This document shows positions 48,498 through 61,000 of a stretch of 64,000 nt of DNA, piece by piece. The stretch is from Ailurus styani (lineage: Eukaryota > Chordata > Mammalia > Carnivora > Ailuridae), in the NCBI GenBank assembly GCA_002007465.1, contig LNAC01000860.1, positions 69,225 through 133,224 of the forward strand, read 5' to 3'. Each line of letters starts with the position of its first letter. Position 1 is the first letter of the stretch. Made by a program: the position numbers and the translations under genes. The notes under the pieces are model-generated. The model was not told the origin of the DNA and did not search any database. It worked only from the letters and a program-made list of their open reading frames with translations.

Positions 48498-50894
48498 AGA
48501 AAGATCCACCACCTGTAAGAGAAGGGTCAGCCAGAAGCATGTGCAGTAACTATACAGACTTCTGCTCCTCTAGGCCCCTGCTACCCTTCTGAGTAGCAGG
48601 TCTGCAGACATACACAATATTGTTCAAAAGTAAGACTTTAGGAAAAATGTTTTTTTATTTTTAAGAACATAATTCATGGCTACCGTGTAGAAACAGTTCA
48701 TACTCATGAATTAAGACCATAATTGCGAAGTTCATGAACACAAATATCACATACTAGACAAGTGTACAGGGGTTGAGCAGCATCCTCTGTTCTAACAAGC
48801 CACGAGGCCTTGGGAAAATCACTTTACTGAATGTGAAGGACCTCTGATTTAACAGTCAATAGCTCCATGCTTTTCCAGACTTAGTAGCCATGAGGGTCTT
48901 GTTTTCAACACCTAGTAAGCTGAGAAGTGCATTTCTTTCTTCTTCTTTTTTTTTTTCTTGACAAAATGAAGCATCTTTGGCAAAGACTTGAAACAAACAT
49001 TTTAAAAAGCTTGCTCAGAAACAGAAAAGTCATTTTAAAGGAGATACACACACACACGTGTGTATATGAATTTAGGCTATAAGAAAATCCCAGTGAGATT
49101 AAAAGTCAGCAAACATCGTACAGAAACACAGCTTAGATGAGGACCTGCTGAATTGGATTTTAATTGTCTTTGCATCTTTTTTAATCAAAGTGAGAGCCGG
49201 AATATCAGGCCACTGAATGTCTCCCCCCACCCCCGCAAATTAGCTATTATTTAAAAAGCCAATAACACAACACTGAGAGAGGAGGAGAGGCAGCAAAACA
49301 CACCTTCCCAAGTCATAAATCAAATGGCAAAAAGTACAATCCAGCATAGTAAACCCTCACCAGACCACAAAGAAGGTTTCTCTCCATAAACATCAGCTTG
49401 GGCAGCTAGAATGATTACCAGGCTCTCCTGTAACTGTCGCCTGTAGTGGGTCTAATTACGGGCTACAGGCTAAGGCAAGCAGGCCCACACAGCACATGGC
49501 AAAAAAAGGACCATCCGCTTGCCAAGTCCAGCCAGACCACGGAGAGCACGTGCCACCTGATGGGGAGCCCCCAAGATCAGCCAGAGAGACTAATAAAAAT
49601 GACAGCTTAGAAACAAATGACAAAGCTTGGACCACCAAAAAAAAAAAAAAAGAAGAAGAAAAAAAAAAGGCAGTATCAAATTCGCCAGAAATACAAGTGC
49701 TGAGCACAGCTCCTCAACAGGTCGGGACCAAAGCAGGGAACCACTTACAACGTTTCACACACACACTGGTGATTTTTTTCTCCCTCTCCTTCTCTTTTAT
49801 TTCTAGATTTTTTTTTTCATTTTTGCGTCATACAAAATGTTTGCACATCCAGGTGTCACACATAGAAACAGATGGAGAAAGGAGAGGGAAAGTACTCATC
49901 TCTATGAGAATCACAAATAAAATCCCCTCATTCAGGGGCTGTTGATCTGGGTTAGAGATTTGCCAGCTCCCTTTCCCTTCCCCCTGGTTCTCCAACTGCT
50001 GGCTGCCTTTGGGCCCCTTTGCTGCAGATTAGCACCACCCCTTGGATGGGCAACGTCAAAAGAAAGCTGGAAAAATGCACATTACACAAGGTTATGATGA
50101 AGCTGTTCGACTGTCTTTGGATTTTCCCCTCTGATGGGGCCCAGCCTGTCACGGTCAGAGGAGGAGTTAGAATAAAAAGAAAACGGTATCTGTTAACAGA
50201 TGGTTTGTACTGGTTCTAGCACTCTTCCAAGAAGCACTGATTAGAAGCCTGCTGTGTACGCAACACATAAGCCATAAGGACATACAAAGAGGTAAAAGAT
50301 GGGGCCTTTGCCATTGTACAGCTCACACTGTCCAAAAACACTCCTTCCAATATATGGTGATGATACATTGAGTAAGTCTTCAGTGTTTCACATTAACCTG
50401 AATTATTAGGTCATAGAAATATAATTCTTCCATTTTTGATGTGAAGAATTAACTTATTAGGTCGAACATGAAGAGTGTGCTCAGAGTTTTAAAGACAGAA
50501 CCACATGCTTTGGCATTTGGTGGTTCTATGCACATGAATCAGCCCTAGAAAGAGCTGATGCTTGAACACTAGTGATATGACATGTAATATAATAATCCGC
50601 ATTTCTACCCTATCCTGGAACACGTCTTCCCCAAGTCCTCACCTAACATCCTCCGTGATGAAGCAGAAACTATGTGCATGTATATGTGTGCACCTGCTTT
50701 CGTGAAGCCTCTCACCGAGTTAGGAGAATACCGCCATACCTACCAATAGTGATACCAGGTAATAATCCCTACTCACATTTGTAGCCCGTTTCATAGTTTT
50801 AAAATAGTCCCTTGCATATTTTCAAAGTTGATCTCCAAAGGACAAATTTAATTTTTCTTATGGGGTGTGTCAATCATTAAATGGTACCACTTTG

Positions 50895-51060
50895 GTTTCA
50901 ACTGTAAGAGAAGGGCAGCGGAGAGAATGGGGGGGGCAGCAAGAGATACGGGAAGGGAGGCCGGGGAGAAGCTGGGAGAAGGGGTAGATGGATGAGACGG
51001 AGAAAGGGAGAGAGGAACGAAAGGAGATGGGGAGAGAACGGAGGTGGATAAGGGACTGGT
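50895..51060. repeat. Purine-rich tract
   Basis: A G/A-rich low-complexity stretch ('gggaagggaggccggggaga' and onward). It gives proline/serine/leucine open frames on the other strand that are artefacts. Confidence 0.85.
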
Positions 51061-51371
51061 AAGGATATAGCATGACAGTTTCCTCTTTGTATCTCAGGAT
51101 CTAGCGGTGCTTGAGATGCTGGACAAACAATGGTTGTAGAAAGCAAGGGAGGGAATGAATGGGGCAAGACTGAAGAGGGCACTGGCAGGAGCAAGGAGCA
51201 ACATGACCCCCTGATCTCTTCCTTCTCTAGGATTTAAGACCCTACACTCAGGACCAAGTTCAAATTAATAGTAAGGTTATCTCTGGACAGTAGAGAGAAC
51301 TAGACTGAATTCACTGAGAATCTGCAAAAGACAATGGCTCGCAACCAGAAAACTCACAGAAGGCAGAAAAC

Positions 51372-51395
51372 GTGTGTGTGTGTGTGTGTGTGTGT
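51372..51395. repeat. (GT)12 microsatellite
   Basis: A pure GT run preceded by 'gaaaac'. Confidence 0.95.
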
Positions 51396-54039
51396 ACCCC
51401 ACCAGAAAGCTTAGAGGAGGCAGTACATAGAGACAAAAGCGTTCCCATACAGAGCTGGCACATGTCATACAAAAGTGAGAGTTAACCATTTGCTTGTTAC
51501 CTAACGGGGCCATGTGAAGACTGGCAATGTATGTTCTTCTAGGAATAAAAAATAATAATAATAAAATAAAGATCTAATGCTTACTCGTCAAAATTAGGGC
51601 TCTCCAAAATACCAACTGATTTCAGTTAGCCTAGCTATGATTCTGTCTGAAAGTGCAATTCAATTATAAAGTTGAAAATATAAACATGAAAATATGCTAG
51701 AATAGTTAAGAGTGTCCTTTTAAATTTTCAACAGATAATCTTTTAATGCAATTACTGTAATTTTATTAAATGGCATAATTAGTTAATGCCTGAGAAGCTG
51801 TCAATAGAAGGTGCAATTATGTTGTAAAAAAATTATAATCACAATGTGCGATGATGGATTGTTCTGAGGAAAAAATGCTGAAAAAACCCTTTAAAATATT
51901 TTTGAAGGTATATTATATAGTCCTCTATGAAAGGAAGATTTGGGAAATCGTCTTATAAATGTTAAATAAAACAATAAATTGTCAAATATTTTAAGTATTT
52001 TACACAATATATTTATACATTTCGCACATAAGTATATATGGATGCATTTAAAATGTCAAAAAATATCTTCTCCTCCAGAGAAAATGGTTATTGGAACTGG
52101 ATTTTTTTTTCAGCTTTAGAGAAATACTGTTAATCTTGAGCTCCAACTGCGCAAACACCTACTGAAGAGGCAGTGAGGTCTGTTTTGCACATACAACTGA
52201 CTTCTGGTGGAGATGGAAACACAGCCACCAAATGTTTAATCAAATGCAGGTGCATCTAGTTGTGAATAAATTGATGATAGAACTTAAAGAAGAAGTAAAT
52301 CTTTTAGACACAGTTAATACATAAATATCAAAAGGATCAAGAAGACATGGACCAGCACTATTTTAATAGTTTGATTTAAAAACAAAATTCCCATTATCGT
52401 TGTCATTTGTAGCAAAGTACTTTCAGCGTGAACATTCTTTAGACCACAGAATGGATCATGGACAGAAGCAATCCTCAAGATCTCGTATGAAATGCTAGCT
52501 AAACTGTTTTCACAAAATGTTTTGTGGATAAACTTTGTATTTCCCAATTTCCTTTGCCTCTTGGTCTGTGTGTCTGTGTGTGTATTTATGTACACATGTG
52601 TCATGGGGCTGGAAGGGTCTATTCTGTTATTGCTGCTGTTGTTCATAAGCTCAATGTGAGATCATTTCACATTTCTCAACATTCCAGGATTTCTAAAAGC
52701 TAAGAATTCCATGTATGCTAAATATGGGATTTCACTAAGAAAGTGGGGAACTGTATTTTTAACCTTATTGGAGAAGGGGAGGTTGATTGATGCTTTAAAT
52801 TATGTATCATATTGCAGGCCCTGTTGACTCTGAAGAAGAAATTCTTCATTTTCTGACACTCAAAAAATTGAGGAAAAAAGTCACAGATGTTAAAATCATA
52901 GCTTTATGAAGATACCCATTGATATATGGTAGATTTAGATTACTTTTTAACATCAAACGTCCAAGTAAAAATTTAATAAAATAAGGAATCCATCAATGCC
53001 CCACAGGCTTGCCTCTCTTGAAGCAATAGGTGTGTGCCTGAAAGACTAGTGGAAAATTGAAAAAAAAATGCAATCCTTTTTTACAGCATTAGGAGACCTT
53101 TGCTATTTAAAATAATCTTCTGATGATGCCATCTGTCAAGTAAATGCTTTTTTGTCATATGAAAAAAAATAATTCACTTATGCCATAATGTAACTTTAGG
53201 TCTTTTCATAGACAGTACTGGGATTTGTAAAATACACGTACCCAATAGAAAAAGAAAACAAACAAAAACCCTCTATAGATGATTGGTTCCATGGTATAAA
53301 CATCACAATGCAGAATTATCTTTTGAGAACACATTCATCCTAGCTATCATTAAATAATGTATTTGTACCGAAACATGGGGATAGACTATGGAGTACCCCA
53401 CCCCCCCACACCAGAAATATGCGTCTGTCTCTCTCTCTGATAGCTGTTGTCTTAAGACATTTTGAAGGAATGCATTAATGTAGATAGATAAATGTGCTTG
53501 TCTCTACTCTTATCCCTTATTTTGAACAACCTGGAATTCTCAAAAAGAATCTGGCAAAAGTATGGATTCTACCCATGACGCCCTCATGTAGTTGTTTTCA
53601 GTTTTCATGCTTCCCTTGAAAACCCTTCTCCATCATCTAAGAGCTTCCCCTGCAAAGTGGGTAAAAATAACTCCATCTCCAATTTGGGTCTCAGCCTGGA
53701 ACCAGTCACTGAGATTTTCCAGACCATCCAGCTAGATTCCAAGGATGTCACGTGCATGGGATTCCCAGGGTCTGGGCTGTTCCACAGAGATGGTACATAC
53801 ATCTCCCCACCTTATGCCTCTTTAGTTCTGGCTCCATCTCTTGTGAATGTAATGACCATGACTAAGAATTATTCCCACCCACATGATGAGTGGTCCCCCC
53901 CACCAAAGCATCTTGGAAAAGGCTTTACATTCATTACATCTAAATACATATCTGAAAGACCAGTGTCATTGTCCCTAGAGTCATTATCATCTATTTAAAT
54001 ACCAGGACCACAATTACTGCAATTCTGAACATCAGCAAG

Positions 54040-54290
54040 AGGTAGTACAGCCCACTGGTTAAACACACGGACTCCAAAGCCTAATGGTCTGGGTTAATAT
54101 CCCAGCTGTGCTTCTTAAAAACATATGAGCTCTGACACTCTATTTAACCTCTATGGGTTCATTTTTCTCATCTGTACAAAGAAGGTAATAACTGGTACCT
54201 ACATCAGCAGGTATTGGTGAGAACTAGGTGAGGTAACATTTCCAAGATGCTTCGGACAGCGCCCGAAACACAGTAAGCCCCGAAACATGA
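54040..54290 (+). repeat. MIR
   Basis: 'cccactggttaaacacacgg', 'tttttctcatctgtacaaag' and 'ggtgagaactaggtgaggta', then 'cccgaaacacagtaag', give a nearly full MIR in plus orientation. Confidence 0.88.
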
Positions 54291-56950
54291 GCTATTAAAG
54301 ACCCCTAGAGGTGAAAGTCTGTGTCTGAAAATGGCCACGTGCAGGTCTATGAAACACCATGTGTAATTACAAATCCATTCACAGGGAAATACCCAGATGT
54401 TCTTCTTCTAGGCATGATTTTTAGTTACCCTCAGCCTCTGTAATAAACCGACATCTCCTATTAATTCATTTTCCCATTGGAAAAGTTGAGAATAGGACTC
54501 CGAGCAGAAAAAGGAAAACATATACATATTTAATTTAAAACAAGTCAAGCTCAGAAAATGCCACAGAGTAAAATATCCAGAAAATCTGGAGGAAAGAGAA
54601 AGAGTCAAGAGATAAAATGAGCAAGATTTCCTGTAGTCATGTTAACAAAACAGAAACGGAGCCTGTAGATGCATGCTTCGGAACGGCTCGACCACTCTGA
54701 AAAAATCCAAATTTAATTTCTTATAACAATGAACTCAAAGTTGTAGGCAACATTCACATAGCACATGTCAGTGAATTAAAGAAAACTTTCTTCTCCGAGA
54801 GTTGGGAGTACAGCCACCAGTAAGCAGAGAGGGGATTAATTCCACCGTGGAGGGGTTTACGCCTGGACCATCTAATAAATAAATCCTCCCATGTTTGTCC
54901 ACCCACTTCTGACCAGACACCAGGTGGACTTCTATCTTTATAGGCCACTTGTCTTGAACCCTGCTTTCAACAAGCTATGATATATTCATATACACACCCA
55001 TAGGAAGCCTTAGAAAACGTAACGCTTTCATAACATCTCAAAATGAACAGCCAGAATATACTAAACACGATCGTACACTATTCTTGCTTTGTCTCATCTG
55101 AAAATACAGACACTGACATGATGTTAATCAGCTATTTCATATGATCTGACAAAACATAGGGAAAGAAATTCCTATAGTTTTGCCCTTAGCTTGTGGTGCT
55201 CGAGTCATTTCCAGGACCTTGGGGGAAAGGCAAAGCCCCACTGGGAACTGGCCCACCAAACCCGATTCTTCACTCACCTGTGCTATGAACCCTTAGATAC
55301 CACAGATCCTACTTTTGAATACAGAAAGGCCTTCAAATGCAGTCCTATTATTTAGTAAAACCCTGGTCTGAGACCTTGCTTTAGACTACTGCAAAACTCT
55401 TCTGCTCCTATATCCCCAAGGCAAGTGGACGAAGCATGAACAAATGGTCACACCAATGCATAAGGACCAGTAACGGTATCCTGTGCTTGGTGGGTCATAG
55501 GAGAGACTCAGGCTGTACCACCAATGTCAAGCCCGGCACTCTCCATAGTGGAGCAAGGAAGAGAAGAAGCAGGGTTTTGGCATCATGGAGCCCTTCCTTT
55601 CTCTGGCCCAGGTCACCTGAGGATCCAACGCTTTGCAGAAAGATAACCCTTAATGGGGTCCTACAGAGTCACGGACACAGTACCACAGCCAGTGGTGCCC
55701 CCAAAGCATGAAACTACCCATCTCTTAGACCCTACAGGAGGCTAAGATCATAAGTATGTAGGCAAGAGGCATAAAGCAAAATGTTCTCCCCACAAATGAA
55801 GGCTTAGATACCCATAGTCTTAAAATATAATAAGGGAGACTAACATACATATTTTATTTTATCCTGAAAGTACATTTTTTTATATGCTCTTGCTTTAGGA
55901 ACAGATTTTTGGAACAACCATGATGATAGCAGTCACAAAAACATTTTCTAATAAGGTGACATTTCATTGGCTTGGGGAGGGGAGTAAACCACCTCTCTCT
56001 GTATCGGTAGTATCTCTGAGATCCGTCAAGGCTGGTCAAAGTAGACATGAGATAAACATTCAAACACAGCATTTCAAATTAAAACTGAAAACTAAATGCC
56101 TTTAAGGGAGCACTCCTCATTGTAGTACCTTCAGAGAAAAGGTGCATGCACGTATCATTTCTAATTGACTGCATTCTTTCAGCGATGTTCAGTGGGAAAT
56201 GTCCCCCAATAAAGACACACATGAAGTGGCGACTCCCCCAGTCTCACAAACCCATGTATCCTTGCAATATCATACAGTGGAGAACCAGCAAGGACAGCAA
56301 TGCCTTTATCTTCCATTTTGTGGGCCATAGTGATTTGAAAGGATGAAGTGGCCGCCTGCAGTCTGTTAACCTGGGCGCATGTTTCCCAGCGTGGTGCCCC
56401 CAAGACGGACACATGCAGGGACCAGACAGTGGCCCCACTGCCAAAGCTCCCTTCTCTTTTAGAAGCCCCCTCTAGTAGACAATCTATTTCTATTCATTTG
56501 TTCTAATCTTTCTTCAGATCAGGCCGGCAGCCCATTAATCATTTCTGTCATTCCCCTACATAAGTCAGTGCAATGGAGCTCTGTTTTTCTAAAAATCACA
56601 GTGCCAGAAATTAAGCTCAAGAAAGAGGAAATCCTCTCCTACTCATAGGGGCTGGCTGGGGTGCTGACTGGAAGAAGCCACCAATTTGTGTTGACTTTCC
56701 TCTCTTGCCCAGAATTACAAGAGAACATTCTGTGGAAAGTTTTTGAAGAGAATTCGGGTGGGAAGTGGAGGTGGGGAGGCTGAAGAGGAAGCCAAGACAT
56801 GAAGCCCCCAGCTGAGGAGAACATTTTAAGAAAGGGAAGAAGATGAATAAATGCCAAGACAAGACAGATATGGATTAAAAGCATTCTTATTAATGTTTTT
56901 ATTAAGGCCAATTGTTTTTAGCAACTTCAGACCAAAGAAGAAGTATATTA

Positions 56951-57150
56951 TTTTATTTTTTTTTTTAAAGATTTTATTTATTTCACAGAGGGAGAGAGAT
57001 CACAAGGAGGCAGAGAGGCAGTCAGAGAGAGAGGGGGAAGCAGGCTCCCTGCTGAGCAGTGAGCCCGACGCGGGCCTCGATCCCAGGACCCTGAGATCAT
57101 GACCTGAGCCGAAAGCAGAGGCTTTAACCCACTGAGCCACCCAGGCGCCC
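56951..57150 (-). mobile_element. Carnivore SINE, minus orientation
   Basis: A full-length mustelid-type copy with a perfect 15-bp duplication agaagaagtatatta (56936-56950 and 57151-57165). Confidence 0.97.
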
Positions 57151-57360
57151 AGAAGAAGTATATTAAAATTCCAGGTCACAACCCTCAAGGACCTCTACAT
57201 CTTGAAGCAATGAAAATCTAAAACTAATGAAATCAAACAGAATGTTCTCCATGGCAAAGAAAAGGCCTCTTGTGGAGCTGATATACTGTGTATGTGATAT
57301 GTGTAATAAGGAATAAAGATGGGAATGACCTTGAACCCACTGACATCTTAGGCTGATTAA

Positions 57361-57549
57361 AAAAAAATTAAACATTGTATTTATTTATTTGACAGAGAGA
57401 CAGTGACAGAGGGAACACAAAGTAGGGGGAGTGGGAGAGAGAGAAGCAGACTCCCTGCTCAGCAGGGAGTCTGATAAGGGCCTTGATACCAGGATGCTGG
57501 GATCATGACCTAAGGCAGACACTTAATGACTGAGCCACCCAGGCATCCC
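57361..57549 (-). mobile_element. Carnivore SINE, minus orientation, older
   Basis: 'tgtatttatttatttgacag', GA-rich body, 'ccctgctcagcagggagtct' and 'gagccacccaggcatccc'. Flanks are A/T-rich, so the duplication is unclear. Confidence 0.9.
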
Positions 57550-58261
57550 TAAAAAAATTTTTTTTAATGAGGATGTGCCTGTGAGGTAGGAGAGAACATG
57601 GACAATTAAAAAAAAAAAAAAAAAAAACCAGAGGCATAAGATTCATGATTTACCGAAGATCATGACTCAGAGCCACTCACACATCCTATTAGGTCTTATT
57701 GTGATCTTTGCACAATACAAAGATGAATAGCATTAAAAAAAAAAGGGTCAAGATTAGCAGTTGAGAGATTTGGTTTCTCCTTCCATGTCTGACACTATCA
57801 ATCTCCTCAAGAACAAGTCCTTTTACAAATGGCGGAGGGTGCCGAGAGCTGTGAGGTGAGGTCATGGCACCAACTTTCAAGTCCTTAAAAGATTCCTGGA
57901 CCCTCAGTGGTTTACTTAGGTGGTTCTGAGATCTCTTGCAGCTCTTCTGAGACTATTTTGTGGTTTTATTTTGCTCCTAAGGATGAACCGGCATTATCAG
58001 AGAGAAGAAGTGTGCATCTGACATATATTAGTCACTCTCGTCTGTGGTATTGGGTCACCTTGTCATGTGACTCAAGTGGTTTGATATGAAGCAATGTTTT
58101 TATACCAAAGTTTGTGAAGATTTACTTAACACATAAATTGGAGCAACTTCATCATGTGAGTTTTCAACCCTTATTTTTTCAAAAAGCACTGGCATTCACT
58201 GCGACAGAGGGACAGACACAGTCAATATAATAATAACAGCCATGTATAAAGAGGAACTTGA

Positions 58262-58528
58262 GGGGCAGGGTGGGGGATTGTGGGGGGTAGAGAGGGAAAA
58301 ATAATGAAACAAGATGGGATGGGGAAAGAGACAAACCATAAGAGACTCCTAATCTCACAAAACAAACTGAGGGTTACTGGGGGGTGGGAGGGTAGGGATA
58401 GGGTGGATGGGTTATGGACATTGGGGAGGGTTTGTGCTTTGGTGAATGCTGTGAAAGATGTAAGCCTGATGATTCACAGACCTGTACCCCTGGGCAAATA
58501 ATAATAATAAAAATAAATTAAAAAAAAA
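58262..58528 (+). mobile_element. Young L1 3' end fragment
   Basis: 'acaaaccataagagactcct', 'aactgagggttactgggggg' and 'tgggttatggacattgggga' run to 'ctgtacccctgggcaaataa' and poly-A. This is the 3' UTR of a carnivore L1. The last 118 bp match 34045-34162 almost exactly. Confidence 0.92.
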
Positions 58529-58861
58529 GATACATTTTTGACTGGAAAAAAAATTTACAAAAATATAGAATTGAGGTCTCTTAAACTTACTGAGAGATAG
58601 TATCTGAGTAAGATTCGGGTAATTTAAGGGATTTCCAAGGGTAAATGTGATGTAAGTACAGTCTTAGACATCTACATATTCACCTATGCTATAATCTGTT
58701 TCAGAAAGATGAATGGATACCATTTATATTTTAAAGTTTCCTTACAGGTGTGAACTACAGCTATGCTGAATGTGTAGAACTCTACTTCATGCCAGTAAAA
58801 TAAAACTCATTTGGATTTGGGACTCAGATGCAAATAATTTGAACATAAAATTGAGGCTTAC

Positions 58862-58981
58862 CATGAATGCAACAGCACTTCTCACTGTGGATTCCCACTG
58901 GAAGCAGCTTTTCAGGAACTGTATTGTATTCCACATTGCCATGGTGATTCTTTTTACACGGTCTATATCCCTTGATAAGAT
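58862..58981 (-). CDS. MCTP2: MCTP2 exon leading into TM1
   Basis: The acceptor has a strong T-run (ttttttttttattag|ATCTTA) and the donor is TTCATG|gtaagcct. The exon is 120 nt with phase 0 at both ends. It encodes 40 residues starting [19 protein letters not shown] and ending with the segment [20 protein letters not shown] plus M. This is the juxtamembrane region between the third C2 domain and the first membrane helix. The final hydrophobic residues join directly to the VFLVTVWNF start of the next exon, 38 kb away. The last residue is Met where I recall Ala in the human protein. An in-frame exon whose skipping would leave the membrane helix intact but remove the linker. Confidence 0.97.
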
Positions 58982-59252
58982 CTAATAAAAAAAAAAGAAA
59001 CTAGATTTAAATACTCCAAATATTCTCTTTAGATCAGGCATCTCAGTCATTTAAATTATATTTTGCATAGCTTCCAATTTAAAAAAAAATAAAAAGCACT
59101 AATGCTTCTTCTAAAATTCTTTTTAAAACACCATCATCCATAGGAGGAAAAAAATACAATGTACTTTGTAGCCCTTTTGATGGAGAATAGCTTTTTTCAA
59201 TAATATTCAGGACAAAACCAAGCTTGTAAAAGCTAGAGCAGCAAGGCATTCA

Positions 59253-59258
59253 GTGTGT

Positions 59259-59327
<69 letters not shown>
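59253..59327. repeat. (GT)n(GA)n compound microsatellite
   Basis: About 45 bp GT with two interruptions, then about 30 bp pure GA. In MCTP2 RNA sense this is (UC)n then (AC)n, starting 271 nt upstream of the acceptor of the exon at 58862-58981. Confidence 0.97.
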
Positions 59328-59331
<4 letters not shown>

Positions 59332-59424
59332 TTGTTTAGTTTAGAAGGAAATGGGTGGATTTTTGTAGAAACTAGATACACAAGTATTCTAGCTCATGTA
59401 GTCCAGAAGAAAAAGTCTATAGGA

Positions 59425-59590
59425 AAGTCTAATTCTGGGAGGAGAATCCAGCTCTCCCACCTCCTAGCTGTGCAACCTCCAACCAGTTTCCTAACCTCTC
59501 TGATCTCATATGATGAGGTTGATCTTTGTATTCACCTTGCAGAAAGTGAAGAAAATCGATGGCCTTTTAAAAGTGCCTGCCACAGGGTAA
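59425..59590 (+). repeat. MIR
   Basis: 'cacctcctagctgtgcaacc', 'gtttcctaacctctctgatc' and 'aaaagtgcctgccacagggt' follow MIR order. Ends are approximate. Confidence 0.75.
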
Positions 59591-59875
59591 GTGATCTCAA
59601 GTACCTGCATCATAAGCTTAAGCTCAAACTGTAAAAATCTGGAGACATGCTGTGGTGAAAGGCACGTGGGAAGGGCCCTAACAGACCCCAGGATCTCAGC
59701 CCCAAATCCCCTGGAACTCTCAGAGCCCAAAGCCACCCCATGCAGAGGTCTTGCTTGGCAAAGGAAATGTCTTTTCTCCCAGTTATAGGCAGATTCATTT
59801 CAACTTTTTTGCAAAGCAGCCACCCCACCTACTTCAACTTGGGTTTTAACTTTCAAGTAAGTAGGGCACAAGGCA

Positions 59876-59876
<1 letters not shown>

Positions 59877-59906
<30 letters not shown>
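59877..59906. repeat. (AAT)10 microsatellite
   Basis: Pure AAT units. The poly-asparagine open frame across it is an artefact. Confidence 0.97.
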
Positions 59907-59907
<1 letters not shown>

Positions 59908-60738
59908 GACGTTTACTCAGATTACACCAAATAAATATTACACTCAATGTTATGGCAGACCAAAACAAAACACTGGGATGCTCCCTTCAGAAGACATTCC
60001 AGGCCCTTCCCAAGTGTGCCCAGAAGTTCATGGGAAACAAAAGGATGAGGAGATGCATTCATATTTAATGGTTTTATGTCATCCACAGCTGCTCACCCCA
60101 CAGGAAGTGGTGGAAGTAATAAACACTTTAAAAAGGGGACACTTTGTTCTTTGTTACACAACTGAAGAGGGACAATAGGTACAGAGTGAAATCCTGGACT
60201 GCTTCTGAATAAGACAGGGAGGGACTCTGAAAAGAAACATAAAGGTCATGTTAAGAAAAAATGCAAAACTTCCCCTACTGGGCTGTGATCATCCCTTTTT
60301 GTTAAACTGATGAGAGAGGAATTAAGGGAAACAGGCAGAGGGAGAGAGTTAACTTGGAATGTGGTAAAACGCCAACACATTCCAAATATGTAGACAAAGT
60401 GGTAGGAGCATCATGGGGGAACTTGAGGCTAGATGCCCCTAAGATCCTCTGGGCTGAGGCAGTTAAGGCCTCCCTGGGCATAGCACCTCCCTGTGACCTT
60501 GTTAAGACAGAGACAGAAAAGGCCTTAACTGATTGAGGCTAGCAAGGTCAGCCAAGTCAGAGACTCCACAGAGGCTGACACTAGGAATGTGCCTTGATAG
60601 AATGACTCAGGAGATGAATGGAGGGCTGACACCTTCTACTTCATCCAACATCTATGTCTCCAGTGTGTCCCTTCTTATCCTGCTGACTGAGGTCCTTGTT
60701 CTGGGACAGATGGGGAGAGGCAGAGGAAGGAGTGTTGA

Positions 60739-60931
60739 TGGGGAGAAGCTGAGAGAAGTGGGGGAGGGGGAGAGAAAGAAGGAGAGAGGGAAGAAGAGGG
60801 AAAAAGGGAGAGGGTGGAGGAGGGAGAGGGAAGAGGAGGAGGAAGGCGGGAGGGGAAGAGTGGTAGGAGGAAGAAAGGTAGGAAGGTGGGCAGAAGGAAG
60901 GAAGGGAGGGGAGGAGGGAGGTGGGGAGAGA
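60739..60931. repeat. Polypurine (GA/GGA-rich) block next to an exon
   Basis: Nearly all G and A on the plus strand, with an unbroken 55-nt purine run at 60760-60814 and a second of 31 nt at 60816-60846. In MCTP2 RNA it is a C/U-rich tract beginning about 70 nt after the donor of the exon at 61001-61075. Long Arg/Glu/Gly open frames here are artefacts. Confidence 0.95.
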
Positions 60932-61000
60932 TGCTAAGTAATGACAGATAAGCACTTCTGGTGCTGAGTGTACCACAGCCGGTTTACCTTACCTACCTAC

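Larger units (their letters stand above)
20690..58861 (-). other. MCTP2: MCTP2 intron (38.2 kb), repeat-rich
   Basis: This is the largest intron in the window. From 20.8 to 40.5 kb it is dense in L1, SINE and other repeats, plus an RPL7 pseudogene. From about 41.6 to 45.4 kb and 48.5 to 54.0 kb it is poor in recent repeats and holds only microsatellites. No exon with splice sites that fits the MCTP2 frame was seen inside it: the flanking exons join directly in phase 0. Individual elements are listed separately. The gaps 29300-30770, 45950-48260, 50300-53990 and 54300-56940 hold nothing I can name apart from short low-complexity tracts. Confidence 0.85.
58982..61000 (-). other. MCTP2: MCTP2 intron (2.0 kb) rich in simple repeats
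   Basis: Contains (GT)n(GA)n at 59253-59327, a MIR-like segment at about 59425-59590, (AAT)n at 59877-59906 and a polypurine block at 60739-60931. The stretch 59910-60710 shows no recognisable element. Confidence 0.85.

Noticed and set aside
49496..49945. 149-codon open frame on the plus strand starting with ATG
   Set aside because: Its lysine/glutamate run comes from an A-rich tract, and the later part is a T-rich run. No family resemblance, promoter or splice evidence.
60533..60937. 134-codon Arg/Glu/Gly-rich open frame
   Set aside because: It is a translation of the polypurine block. Such tracts lack stop codons in several frames.
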